Below are positions 27,009-35,163 of a stretch of DNA of 64,000 bases, one piece after another. The position numbers were made by a program, and so were the translations under genes. This stretch comes from an uncultured Aquimarina sp. (GTDB lineage Bacteria > Bacteroidota > Bacteroidia > Flavobacteriales > Flavobacteriaceae): NCBI GenBank assembly GCA_947489685.1, contig CANLEM010000002.1:310001-374000 (forward strand). Reading direction: 5' to 3'. Below the pieces are notes generated by a model, which was not told the origin of the DNA, did not search any database, and saw only the letters and a program-made list of their open reading frames with translations. Within the stretch, counting starts at the first letter, position 1; each line of letters starts with the position of its first letter.

Positions 27009-27806
27009 TTATAATAACTCTGCATACTCCTTAGGGCTATGTGAAGTTTCTTTTCTGAAAAAACGACTAAAATAAGCAGGATCTTCAAAGCCCAATTTGT
27101 AACCAATTTCTTTAATAGATAACTCTTTTGTATAGAGTTCTCTCTTGGCTTCTACAATTAACTTTTCTTTAATTAATTCGCTTACTGTTCTCCCTAATTC
27201 TTTTTTGATGGCTTTGTTTAATCCCTTAGGCGAAATACTTAATTCATCAGCATAAAACTGAACATTATGTTGACGTTCATATTCTTTATCCAATAGGTTT
27301 TGAAAATCGGTAACAACAGGTGATAATATCGATAAATCTACCTCGCCGAATTGTTTTAATTTAATTTTTGAAGAATACAGTAGCAATGTTTTTAGTTGTG
27401 AGATTATGATTTCTTCATGAAAATCATTTGCTTCTTCTAACTCATTATTCATAGCATTAATGAGATAATCTATTTTTTTCATCTCTAACCCTTGTAACGG
27501 AATATATGGAGGTTTTGTGGTGTTGAAAATTACCGCATCGCAAAAGGTCTCACTACGATTTAATTTAATACAGAAAAAGTCATTCGAGAAACACACAGTT
27601 CTTCCTGTTAACTCTTCGGACTTTTTTTGAATACTTAACAATTGATTTTCTGAAATAAAAACTAATGCAGGACTATCGATATCATAAGTAGAAAAATCAA
27701 TTTTAAACGTAGCACTACCCGAATCGATAAAAATCATTCTAAATATTTTATCTCGTGATTCGGTATAATTTAAATCTGTTTCTATTCTGAAATGATCACT
27801 ATTCAT
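27009..27806 (-). CDS. AraC-family transcriptional regulator
   Basis: The 265-residue protein has an N-terminal cupin-like effector domain (about residues 1-150) and a C-terminal AraC double helix-turn-helix, with LSISPKGLNKAIKKELG and IKEIGYKLGFEDPAYFSRFF RKETSHSPKEYAELL patterns. It reads away from the YHS/SDR/YpdA group and could regulate it: it is the only regulator in that stretch. The ligand is unknown. An upstream gap of 135 bp separates it from the sulfurtransferase gene. Confidence 0.92.
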   Translation of the reverse strand: MNSDHFRIETDLNYTESRDKIFRMIFIDSGSATFKIDFSTYDIDSPALVFISENQLLSIQKKSEELTGRTVCFSNDFFCIKLNRSETFCDAVIFNTTKPPYIPLQGLEMKKIDYLINAMNNELEEANDFHEEIIISQLKTLLLYSSKIKLKQFGEVDLSILSPVVTDFQNLLDKEYERQHNVQFYADELSISPKGLNKAIKKELGRTVSELIKEKLIVEAKRELYTKELSIKEIGYKLGFEDPAYFSRFFRKETSHSPKEYAELL

Positions 27807-27941
27807 AGAGAGAATTGTAAGGTCCTTGTTAAAATTATAAACTATAGCACTTTGATTAGGTATATAAAGATATCATGAATCATTGGTAGGATAGGGTATA
27901 ATTTTCATTTTTTTAACTAAAAATTGATCATTTTTAATAAT

Positions 27942-28811
27942 TTAAAAAGATTGCTCTACTGGTCTATTTGGGTCTTGTTTCCATACAGAAAACGATCCAT
28001 CAAACAAACTGGATTGCACACCCAAACTCGCTAAAGCTAGCATAGCCACTGTTCCAGAATATCCAGCTCCACATGAAGAAATTATTGTCTCCGCACGCCA
28101 GTTTGGCGCAGCATCATCAAACAATGTTAAAAGCTCTTGTTTATCCCGGAAAACTCCTGTTTTCGTATCTATAATAACATTGTAAGGTGTACTAATTGCA
28201 CCAGGAATATGACCTGTTCTTGGATCTTCTGGCTTTCCATTATAACCTGCAATACCACGGCCATCAAAAACACAAGTAGTATCCTTTTGAAGTAAAAAAT
28301 CTTCTAACGATACTCGTAAATGTTTTTGCTGTAGAGGCTCAAAAGTACCCATAGCGAATTCAGGGATTTCTCTAGATATGGTTAAGCCTTGAGATTTCCA
28401 GTGTGTATAGCCCCCATTAAGAACATATACATTCTCAAATCCCCAATAGCGCATGGCCCACCATATCCTACCTGCAAACATATGATAATCATCATCATAC
28501 AATACTACAGTGTCTTCTTTATTGATTCCCAGGGTTTTGAAAGACCGTTTTGCTTCTTCATAACCCGACACCGATGCCAAATTTAATGGTTTGTTTTGCT
28601 CTACGAATTCTTGGGTCCAATCAAGAAAAATCGCTCCCGGAATATGCCCCCATAAATAATCATTATGCAAAGATCTGGGGTCTGTACCCCAGATACCTCT
28701 AACATCAAAAATCTTGACATTAGCTTTCTCCAAAATTTCGTTTAATTGCTGAGTCGAAATTAATGGAGATGTTATTTTACCTTCTATATTTTTTAAACTT
28801 TCTTGTGTCAT
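27942..28811 (-). CDS. Two-domain rhodanese-type sulfurtransferase
   Basis: The 289-residue enzyme has two rhodanese domains. The second has the active Cys at residue 247 in ISSCGAGYSG; the first has a non-catalytic loop with YDDDYHMFAG. The double-Asp and Gly-rich pattern (DVRGIWGTDP; FDGRGIAGYNGKPEDPRTG) fits thiosulfate or 3-mercaptopyruvate sulfurtransferases, which move sulfur to cyanide or thiols. It is 30 bp before the RidA gene. In context it fits a sulfur/thiol stress role. Confidence 0.92.
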   Translation of the reverse strand: MTQESLKNIEGKITSPLISTQQLNEILEKANVKIFDVRGIWGTDPRSLHNDYLWGHIPGAIFLDWTQEFVEQNKPLNLASVSGYEEAKRSFKTLGINKEDTVVLYDDDYHMFAGRIWWAMRYWGFENVYVLNGGYTHWKSQGLTISREIPEFAMGTFEPLQQKHLRVSLEDFLLQKDTTCVFDGRGIAGYNGKPEDPRTGHIPGAISTPYNVIIDTKTGVFRDKQELLTLFDDAAPNWRAETIISSCGAGYSGTVAMLALASLGVQSSLFDGSFSVWKQDPNRPVEQSF

Positions 28812-28841
28812 AACGTGCTATTTTTCTTAAAAAAAGTAACA

Positions 28842-29261
28842 TTATTCTGGTTGAATAACTTCTACTTCAATTTCGATCAAAAGTTCTGGCATAGCCAATG
28901 TTTTTACTCCTAACCAAGTTGATTTAGGGTAACGGTTTTCTTTATACAGCGATTTTCTATACTCGAGGTTTTCTAAGAATGCCGGCATATCGGTCGTATA
29001 AATGTTTTCTACAATAACATCATCAAAGGTACAACCATAATGAGCTAACATTTTTTTGATGTCTGCATAACAATTTTTCATTTGTTGTGTAAAGTCTCCG
29101 ACTGCCGTCGGGTTTCCAGCTTCGTTCATACTTACTGCTCCTGATGCTTTAATATGGTTTCCTATTTTAACAGCAAAAGAATATCCAAAACCGTTTTCGG
29201 TTTCTGGTGATCTAAGTTGAAAGTATTCTGGCTGTTTTTTAATAATCGTTTCTCGTGTCAT
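28842..29261 (-). CDS. RidA/YER057c/UK114-family protein
   Basis: This 139-residue protein matches the RidA family (VKIGNHIKASGAVSMNEAG, DVIVENIYTTDMPAFLENLEYR, LAMPELLIEIEVEVIQP). RidA proteins hydrolyse reactive enamines and imines formed by PLP enzymes; the key Arg of true RidA lies in a segment that here reads YPKSTWLGVKTLAMP without a clear match, so this may be a relative with a different substrate. The gene is followed by the sulfurtransferase and preceded by an SDR, all on one strand. Confidence 0.88.
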   Translation of the reverse strand: MTRETIIKKQPEYFQLRSPETENGFGYSFAVKIGNHIKASGAVSMNEAGNPTAVGDFTQQMKNCYADIKKMLAHYGCTFDDVIVENIYTTDMPAFLENLEYRKSLYKENRYPKSTWLGVKTLAMPELLIEIEVEVIQPE

Positions 29262-29305
29262 TTTTTATTTTTTATGGGTACTAATTAAATACTACATTCA
29301 TTATA

Positions 29306-30058
29306 TTAGAAATCCTGTACTGTTGGTCGCAATACAATTTCATTTATATCTACATCTTTAGGCTGTTCAATAGCATAGGCGATAGCTCTTGCTACTGACT
29401 CTGAAGGAATAGCTATTTTATAAAATTCATTAAGGTTTTTGGTGCTTTCTTTGTGTGAGCTACCATGTTTTAATTCAGAATCAACAGCTCCTGGTTCGAT
29501 AGTCGTAGTTCTAATATTTCCTCCGACTTCATGGCGAAGTCCTTCGCTAATAGCTCTTACGGCAAATTTGGTTCCGCTATACACGGTTCCTCCGGGACTA
29601 AACACTTTTATACCTGCAACAGATGCTATATTGATAAAATGCCCACTGTTTTGCTTTTCGAATACAGGAAGCGCTTCTGCTATTCCGTAAAGAACTCCTT
29701 TTATATTGATATCAATCATTCTATCCCATTCATCAACTTTAGTTTCGCTTAATGGGGCAATAGACATTAAACCAGCATTATTAACTAAAACGTCAATTTT
29801 TCCGAAAGAATCGATGCCTTTTTGTATTAAGTCCCTAACATCTTTCTTATTTGTAACATCCGTTGGGACGTATACAGCCCTTCCTTTTCCTATAACATTT
29901 ATTTCATCCGAAATGGTTTTCAAATTACTTTCTCTTCGAGCTCCCAATACTACATTAGCTCCTAGTGATGCCAAATGACGTGCTGTTGATTCTCCCAGGC
30001 CACTACTAGCCCCTGTGATTACAACAACTTTGTCTTTAATATTATTTGATAATTCCAT
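29306..30058 (-). CDS. Short-chain dehydrogenase/reductase (SDR)
   Basis: The 250-residue classical SDR carries TGASSGLGESTARHLASLGA (cofactor, near residue 15), NNAG, catalytic Ser in IASVAG and YSGTK (YxxxK). It is likely NADP-linked, judging from the Arg-rich loop GARRES. The substrate is unknown. It is the first gene of the group 30058-27942. Upstream, an 8-bp inverted repeat at 30076-30098 may be its operator. Confidence 0.93.
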   Translation of the reverse strand: MELSNNIKDKVVVITGASSGLGESTARHLASLGANVVLGARRESNLKTISDEINVIGKGRAVYVPTDVTNKKDVRDLIQKGIDSFGKIDVLVNNAGLMSIAPLSETKVDEWDRMIDINIKGVLYGIAEALPVFEKQNSGHFINIASVAGIKVFSPGGTVYSGTKFAVRAISEGLRHEVGGNIRTTTIEPGAVDSELKHGSSHKESTKNLNEFYKIAIPSESVARAIAYAIEQPKDVDINEIVLRPTVQDF

Positions 30059-30075
30059 GTGTGTTATTTTTATCC

Positions 30076-30098
30076 AAAAGTAGGCGAATACTACTTTT
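30076..30098. promoter_or_regulatory. Inverted repeat upstream of the SDR gene
   Basis: AAAAGTAG at 30076-30083 and its reverse complement CTACTTTT at 30091-30098, seven bases apart, 18 bp before the SDR start. Repeats with this composition are typical of HxlR/MarR-type regulators, which often control SDR and quinone reductase genes in Bacteroidota; the regulator itself is not in the window. Confidence 0.5.
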
Positions 30099-30272
30099 TA
30101 AAGAATGGACAAAAGGTCACTTATCTGGTATAATTAGGAACTGGAATCGAATTTGAGGTCTTCAGGTTTTTAAGGTAAGAATAAAGAAGCCTAATGGGGT
30201 CAGAATATATAATTTTAATCCATCTACAATCTAGGATCGGCAACTTATATACTATCTTAGAGATCGTAACCT

Positions 30273-30304
30273 AAAAACCCGAACAAATTTGTTCGGGTTT
30301 TTTT
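30273..30304 (-). terminator. Terminator of the RiPP precursor group
   Basis: Hairpin AAAAACCCGAACAAA / TTTGTTCGGGTTTTT followed by more T. Its stem matches the hairpins at 18810 and 34026. It lies 82 bp past the last peptide gene and reads on both strands, so it can also shield against the group to the left. Confidence 0.85.
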
Positions 30305-30385
30305 ATTCTAAAATAATATAAAAATTCAAGCAACTTTAATATCAAATTTGCTTAAGGTTAAGGAGTCCAACCAAATGAATATAAC

Positions 30386-30565
30386 CTAAAAAAAGCATAC
30401 CCTTTGAGAGTTCGGTATCGTTTTTGTCGTAACAGCGCAACCATTTAGTTGTGTTTCAACGACTATTAATGTTGTAGGATTCATTTGTCCTCCTTTAATC
30501 TGATTCATACCAGAAACTCGAGCTATTTTTATTTTATCTAAGCTTAATTTTTTATTCGTTTTCAT
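30386..30565 (-). CDS. RiPP (lanthipeptide-like) precursor peptide 3
   Basis: This 59-residue peptide starts MKTNKKLSLDKIKIARV, the leader pattern of Bacteroidota class I lanthipeptide-type precursors (KxLxLxKI). A GG at about residues 25-26 (IKGG) resembles a leader-peptidase site. The core after it has NPTTLIVVETQLNGC, a CAVTTKTIP motif and ends RVCFF, with two Cys and several Thr/Ser for ring formation. It is the third of three tandem genes, 44 bp after the second. The identity is by leader and composition; modification is inferred. Confidence 0.7.
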   Translation of the reverse strand: MKTNKKLSLDKIKIARVSGMNQIKGGQMNPTTLIVVETQLNGCAVTTKTIPNSQRVCFF

Positions 30566-30609
30566 TTGTGTTTATTTTAAATCAGTTTACATACAACATA
30601 TGCCTGTCT

Positions 30610-30762
30610 TTATGGGTATATAATCCCTCCTGCAGGAATTGTTTTGGCACAATCCACTGCAGTCTCAGGAAAGATTAACGCTCCTCCTTTAATACATTCA
30701 TCTCCGGTTAACTTAACAACGTTTATTTTTTCTAGATTTAATCTCTTTTTACTCTTCTTCAT
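30610..30762 (-). CDS. RiPP (lanthipeptide-like) precursor peptide 2
   Basis: This 50-residue peptide starts MKKSKKRLNLEKINVVKL, with the same leader pattern as its neighbours. An IKGG at residues 24-27 would separate leader from core. The core holds ALIFPETAVDCAKTIPAGG and ends IIYP. It keeps the conserved KTIP and has one Cys in the leader-side half (DECIKGG) and one before the motif (VDCAKTIP). There is no membrane span or known domain. It lies 57 bp after peptide 1 and is too short for normal gene calling. Confidence 0.7.
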   Translation of the reverse strand: MKKSKKRLNLEKINVVKLTGDECIKGGALIFPETAVDCAKTIPAGGIIYP

Positions 30763-30819
30763 AATACTTAGGTTTTATTAAGATTTGTGTTAATGATTTA
30801 AAAATGCATACTCACACGT

Positions 30820-30996
30820 CTAATCATCACCTCCCGTAGCGGGTATTGTTTTTGTGATATCTGTACAATCTGGGCCACAAATCGTAAGAGTTCCAGCACC
30901 AGGACATCCTTTGCCTACTATAAAACGTGCCGTAGTATTGAGTCTAACAACGTTAATCTTATCCAAACTCAACTTTTTTGTTTTTGTTGTTTTCAT
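30820..30996 (-). CDS. RiPP (lanthipeptide-like) precursor peptide 1
   Basis: This 58-residue peptide starts MKTTKTKKLSLDKINVVRLN, the leader of Bacteroidota class I lanthipeptide-type precursors. The core has CPGAGTLTICGPDCTDITKT, then IPATGGDD: three Cys and many Thr, enough for thioether rings. The KTIP motif is shared with both neighbours. It is the first of three genes and follows the TPR-AraC regulator gene by 97 bp. No LanB/LanC, peptidase or transporter gene is near, so modification and export enzymes must be elsewhere if this is a RiPP. Confidence 0.75.
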   Translation of the reverse strand: MKTTKTKKLSLDKINVVRLNTTARFIVGKGCPGAGTLTICGPDCTDITKTIPATGGDD

Positions 30997-31033
30997 AGAT
31001 TTTAAATTTTATTAATCGTTTATTACTAATTTT

Positions 31034-31064
31034 TAAATACCTCTTACACAAAAAATAGTCCAAA
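31034..31064 (-). promoter_or_regulatory. Possible promoter of the RiPP precursor group
   Basis: On the minus strand a TTTG (31061-31064) is followed after 21 bases by TATTTA (31034-31039), roughly the Bacteroidota -33/-7 pattern, and it lies about 40 bp upstream of peptide 1. The spacing and the -7 box are only partly matching. Confidence 0.35.
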
Positions 31065-31093
31065 TAGAGGATTTAGGTTTTTAATTTGTATTT

Positions 31094-32794
31094 CTACACC
31101 TTTAACTTTTTAATAAAGTAAGAGGGATAAATACCTGTTCTTTTATGAAAAGCGGTAGAAAAAGATTGTGCGTTTTTAAAACCTACTTCTTCGGCGATGG
31201 CCTTTATCGTATATGATCGTAAAGGATTGTTTGTGGTGAGTTGATCTATGGCAAAGTCAACTCGTAAATTATTTAAATAATTGGCAAAATTAATATGTTT
31301 ATATACATTAATGATTTTGGATAAATACGCACTATTAGTATCTAGTTCTTTTGCCAATGTGTTTAATGTATAGTGTTTTTTAGAAAACTTAGCCGAATTT
31401 TCGAAAGATTGTAATTTTTTTAATACCTCATTCACTACTTCTTCTGGGATATCTATTTCTTCTTTGGGTTTTGCAGCTATAACCTCTTCTATATTCTGTT
31501 CTTTTGTTTTTTCTTTTTCCTTTTGTTTTTCTAATACCTCTAAGAAAAGTTTTCTATTATTATAACTACGCCAAAATCCATATCCCGCTACCAGAACCAA
31601 TACCCCTAGAAAAATGGACAGTATCGTTATTTTTTCTTCTTTTAAAAATTTATCTTCTTCTAGTTGACTAATGAGCTTTTCTTTTTCAGAAATCAACTCT
31701 AACGTATCGTATCGTTTACTAATATTTTTGGTTAAATAGATCTGATTGGCATGAAGTATACTATCAAATTTTAATCTTGTATTGATATATTCAAGTTGTT
31801 TATCTACTTGCTTTTGCGATCTGTAATATGTGATTAAATGATCATAAGTGTCAATAATTTCGGGAATGGCATCTTCGGTTTCTTTAAGTATACTATCAAC
31901 ATTTTCAAAATGATGAACGCTCAAATCAGTATCCCCCATTGCCTGGTGACAACGTGCCAAATAATAATCGCAAATTGCTGTTCTTGTTTTTACCTCGTCG
32001 GTGTGTTGGATTAATCGTTTCCCTTTTTGTAGACTATCGATAGCTCTATCGTAATCTTTAGAAAAATAATGATACATCCCCGAATACACTACCAAAATAG
32101 AGTAAATAGATTCGTTTTTTGCTTTCAAAGTCTCTGCGATCCCTCTATCTATATATACTTTTGCCGAATCTAATTGTTTGTTATAAATATAGGAGTCGGC
32201 CAGTGCAAAAAGTGTCCCATTATAATTATGGGACGTTTTATTTTTTGGGTTTTGATCTAGATAGGCAAGGCGTTCGGCAAAAATCTTTTGGGCTTCTGCT
32301 CTCTCTCCTGCTGTATTTTTTAACAACCCAATATTAAACTTTAGGCTAAAATATAAAGGTTCATTTCCGTTCTCTTTTGCTGCAATAGATCCTTTTAAAT
32401 AATCATCCAAAGCTTTTTTATATGCTCCCAACTCATAATTTAAATTACCTTTAATTAGATATCCCAAAGCTGGGTACCTTTTAAATTTCTTTTTATGCGT
32501 AATATCGATAATGCTATCTGCATATTCGCTTTTTTCTGATGTTTTAATTTTAGACATAAAATAATACGCATCTGCCATGGCAAGTGTATCTGCAGCAATT
32601 TTTGCCTTTTGTAATGCTTCTTCTACAATTTGTGATTTTAGAGCATCTTCTGTTTGCGCATTAAGTTTCTTTTCTAAAATCTCAAAATTCGAATCCCTGG
32701 GTGTAGATCTTGTGTTCTTTCGTTGTCCATATACAGTTTCGACAGATATGGATAGGGCAATTAAAAGGGTTGCTATGAAAAATTTCTTAATCAT
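31094..32794 (-). CDS. TPR-AraC hybrid transcriptional regulator
   Basis: The 566-residue protein starts with a signal-like N-terminus (about 1-23), has a periplasmic array of tetratricopeptide repeats (about 30-370), one membrane span at about 390-410 (TILSIFLGVLVLVAGYGFW), a Lys/Glu coiled stretch, and a C-terminal AraC helix-turn-helix (about 465-566, with FANYLNNLRVDFAIDQLTTN and AIAEEVGFKNAQSFSTAFHK). This is a one-piece sensor-regulator common in Flavobacteriaceae. It is immediately upstream of the three peptide genes on the same strand and is the likely regulator of them. Confidence 0.9.
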   Translation of the reverse strand: MIKKFFIATLLIALSISVETVYGQRKNTRSTPRDSNFEILEKKLNAQTEDALKSQIVEEALQKAKIAADTLAMADAYYFMSKIKTSEKSEYADSIIDITHKKKFKRYPALGYLIKGNLNYELGAYKKALDDYLKGSIAAKENGNEPLYFSLKFNIGLLKNTAGERAEAQKIFAERLAYLDQNPKNKTSHNYNGTLFALADSYIYNKQLDSAKVYIDRGIAETLKAKNESIYSILVVYSGMYHYFSKDYDRAIDSLQKGKRLIQHTDEVKTRTAICDYYLARCHQAMGDTDLSVHHFENVDSILKETEDAIPEIIDTYDHLITYYRSQKQVDKQLEYINTRLKFDSILHANQIYLTKNISKRYDTLELISEKEKLISQLEEDKFLKEEKITILSIFLGVLVLVAGYGFWRSYNNRKLFLEVLEKQKEKEKTKEQNIEEVIAAKPKEEIDIPEEVVNEVLKKLQSFENSAKFSKKHYTLNTLAKELDTNSAYLSKIINVYKHINFANYLNNLRVDFAIDQLTTNNPLRSYTIKAIAEEVGFKNAQSFSTAFHKRTGIYPSYFIKKLKV

Positions 32795-33380
32795 AAAAAA
32801 ATATTGGCTTACGTATGATTTTATCTAATCTCAACGAATTTATAAATTTTATGTGTATCCTCTTGTTTAAAAAACAAAAAATATATTCGGACCTTTTTAT
32901 CTATTATTCTCATTATTATAGGCCTCTTCCCTTAATATATAGCTGTTGAAATTTATAAATATCAAGAATATGGTCTTGTAAAATGTTCATTTCTTACCTT
33001 AATTTGATCCTATAAATCATTTAAAACGATTAAATCAGTTGCACCTAGTCAAACAAATAAACCATACTATTTTAATGATTCATTTTATAAAAACATGATA
33101 GCTACTTATACAACTGTTCTTATCTCGAATATAAATATTCTAAGAACAGACTATTTACAATTACCGCTTATACATAGATATATGATCATTTTCAAATTTA
33201 TCATTTAAAACGTGTACTGGATATATATAGCACCTAATTTTGGATGATTTGGGGAATCATCTTTTGTATCGCCTATCATCTATTTAGATCAGTATTTAAA
33301 GGGGTTCATTAAAATAATACAACCAAAAAACTTAAAAAAATAACCACCAAAAAATCGTTTAATCAATACTTACACAAATT
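32795..33380. other. Long intergenic region with no recognised element
   Basis: These 586 bp separate the divergent TPR-AraC and 33381 genes. I found no small gene, hairpin terminator or palindrome that I could support. It is very AT-rich and holds two promoters. Confidence 0.4.
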
Positions 33381-33965
33381 ATGAGAAACAATCTTTTATT
33401 ACCTATTATTACAATTTTATTTTTAAACATTTTTTTATTCACTTCGTGTGAAAAAGAAGATCAAGATTTACTTACTGAAGCAACTATTAATCAACAAGAA
33501 ATCACGCCAGACACTCAAGTTACTGAAAAGGCTAGTGGGATTACAAACGAAAGAGTATATCGAAATTATCAAGGAGGCTCTTATTCTGTACATACCTACA
33601 AAACACAAAGCGGAACAGGATACGCCTTAGGCCGCAGAGAGGGTATTGCTTTTGTAACACCAACGTCTCCTACTTCTGCCGGGGTAGATCGTAATAAGTA
33701 CAATTTTTTATGGTTTCTTTTACATCCAGAACGTAAAGATTTTGTTTTAACAACAAGTTCTTCCGAGTTTTGGACTTTAAAAAACAGCGGATGGAGAAAT
33801 GTAACCTATAAATACATCCTTATACAAAAATCATCTGGGAATGGAACTTCGAAACTATATCGATTTTATGATGTAGCAAATTCTGATCATTTATATACCA
33901 AAAATTATTCTGAAGGGGTAAACGCAGGTTTAAAATACGAAGGCGTAGTAGGCTGGGTGAAATAA
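33381..33965 (+). CDS. Lipoprotein with a DUF5648-like C-terminus
   Basis: The 194-residue product has a lipoprotein signal with Cys at residue 23 (FLFTSCEKEDQ). After a low-complexity linker, the C-terminal part has YRFYDVANSDHLYTKNYSEG and YEGVVGWVK, the repeated pattern of DUF5648, found in secreted proteins attached to peptidases and glycosidases. The earlier half (YSVHTYKTQSGTGYALGRRE) may be a second related repeat. A terminator follows at 34026-34055. The function is unknown; it sits on the cell surface. Confidence 0.72.
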   Translation: MRNNLLLPIITILFLNIFLFTSCEKEDQDLLTEATINQQEITPDTQVTEKASGITNERVYRNYQGGSYSVHTYKTQSGTGYALGRREGIAFVTPTSPTSAGVDRNKYNFLWFLLHPERKDFVLTTSSSEFWTLKNSGWRNVTYKYILIQKSSGNGTSKLYRFYDVANSDHLYTKNYSEGVNAGLKYEGVVGWVK

Positions 33966-34025
33966 AAAACAAATCAGAATAATGCCATAAGCTGATTCAT
34001 CTAGTGGGTATTGAGTCACTTTTGG

Positions 34026-34055
34026 AAAAAACCCGAACGATCTGTTCGGGTTTTC
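34026..34055 (+). terminator. Terminator after the DUF5648 lipoprotein gene
   Basis: Hairpin AAAAACCCGAACGA / TCTGTTCGGGTTTT, with the same ACCCGAACA-type stem as those at 18810 and 30273, followed by T-rich sequence. Confidence 0.85.
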
Positions 34056-34100
34056 ATTTTTGCAACATACTAATAAGCTTTCTCTTATCACATAAGAATG

Positions 34101-34334
34101 TTATCTCCAATAGTTATTTGCGGCAGAAATTGTCTGAAAATTTACTGCGATAACATGAGACGCAGCAGTAAGACCATTTGCACTATTAGCATAGTCTTTA
34201 CGCAGTCGTTTTAGCACTTCCATATCCGGCTGCGTAGATTTAACTCCCATTCTTGACAATTTTATTGCTAATTCATATCCTTCTTGAGGATTGGCTGTAA
34301 TTAAGCTTGCGAGCCATAATTCTTTTTGTTCCAT
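34101..34334 (-). CDS. Small soluble protein of unknown function
   Basis: The 77-residue product (MEQKELWLASLITANPQEGY..., ending ISAANNYWR) has no signal, membrane span or Cys. I do not recognise a family. Its length is near the limit of safe calling; the coding pattern is plausible. It is next to the NO operon's last gene, 40 bp downstream of it, and could be its last member. Confidence 0.5.
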   Translation of the reverse strand: MEQKELWLASLITANPQEGYELAIKLSRMGVKSTQPDMEVLKRLRKDYANSANGLTAASHVIAVNFQTISAANNYWR

Positions 34335-34374
34335 AATATGTTAATTCAAATTTATTTGGTTTAAAAAACTAATA

Positions 34375-34656
34375 TTAAACGAGGTTTATAATCGTAAATA
34401 AAACACTAAACAAAACACTGATAATCAATAAATTAAAACTCAACTTAGGTTTTTGTTGCGATAACATTGCGCCATTATAAAACATACACAAAATGGTTAT
34501 CACAAATAATTGAAACATTTGTAATGCCGAGTTTCCATTCATTAAAATAAACATCGCGGCAACAGAGCCCAAACAACTTTGTCCTATGATTGCTAGTGGT
34601 GTATATCCAATAATCCCTTCTTTGTACTCTTCTAAATATTCTTGGTAAATTTTCAT
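34375..34656 (-). CDS. Small membrane protein at the end of the NO operon
   Basis: This 93-residue product has about three hydrophobic spans (residues 20-38, 44-62 and 72-92), and the N-terminal MKIYQEYLEEYKEGIIGYTP is soluble. No family is known to me. It is 68 bp after the haemoglobin gene on the same strand. It may serve the NO reductase or haemoglobin as an accessory. Confidence 0.6.
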   Translation of the reverse strand: MKIYQEYLEEYKEGIIGYTPLAIIGQSCLGSVAAMFILMNGNSALQMFQLFVITILCMFYNGAMLSQQKPKLSFNLLIISVLFSVLFTIINLV

Positions 34657-34724
34657 ATTCTTTGTTTTATAAAAGTCGCTCTGCTTTTAGTTTATACTCT
34701 TTTTATTATTTATAACACTTATGT

Positions 34725-35141
34725 TTATTTGGGCCTGTTTTTCCATATGGACAGATATTGACTAGTGGCCATTTTTCTTGACGCATCTTTTGCCCTTTGT
34801 GCTAATTCTCCTTTATAAAGTGAATCAATCGTGGTAAACCACAGTTGTAACCATTTTCCAAAATGAACCTGATCTATAGTGTAATTAAGGTTTTCATCTA
34901 CATTTCTATGTGCTTGTCCCGGATTACCTTTAAAGCACGCTTTCCCAAATAGTGCCGTAACCCAAAAATCTGTAAGTTTCTCCAGGTGCATAGGCCAGTG
35001 TTTTTCGGGTATATGCCTATTAAATATTGGACCAAGGAGTTCATCTTTTCTAATTGTTCTGTAAAAAGTCGATACCAATACAAAAACATCATCTCTATTT
35101 TTTATCTCTTCCATATTTTCAATTTTAATCCATTCAAGCAT
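34725..35141 (-). CDS. Truncated haemoglobin (group III-like)
   Basis: The 138-residue protein begins MLEWIKIENMEEIKNRDDVF; the Met at codon 10 (35114) is an equally likely start and gives the family's usual N-terminus. Group III truncated haemoglobin features are LLGPIFNRHIPEKHWPMHLE and the VHFGKWLQLWFTTID helix with the proximal His. It binds O2 or NO at a haem and probably oxidises NO to nitrate or hands it to the reductase. It sits 22 bp after the qNOR gene in one operon. Confidence 0.92.
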   Translation of the reverse strand: MLEWIKIENMEEIKNRDDVFVLVSTFYRTIRKDELLGPIFNRHIPEKHWPMHLEKLTDFWVTALFGKACFKGNPGQAHRNVDENLNYTIDQVHFGKWLQLWFTTIDSLYKGELAQRAKDASRKMATSQYLSIWKNRPK

Positions 35142-35163
35142 TTAGAATTTGGTGTACATTAAT

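Larger units (their letters stand above)
30059..30385. other. Intergenic region with an operator-like repeat and a terminator
   Basis: These 327 bp hold the promoter of the SDR/RidA/sulfurtransferase group, an inverted repeat at 30076-30098 and a terminator at 30273-30304. I see no small gene in the first 210 bp. Confidence 0.5.
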
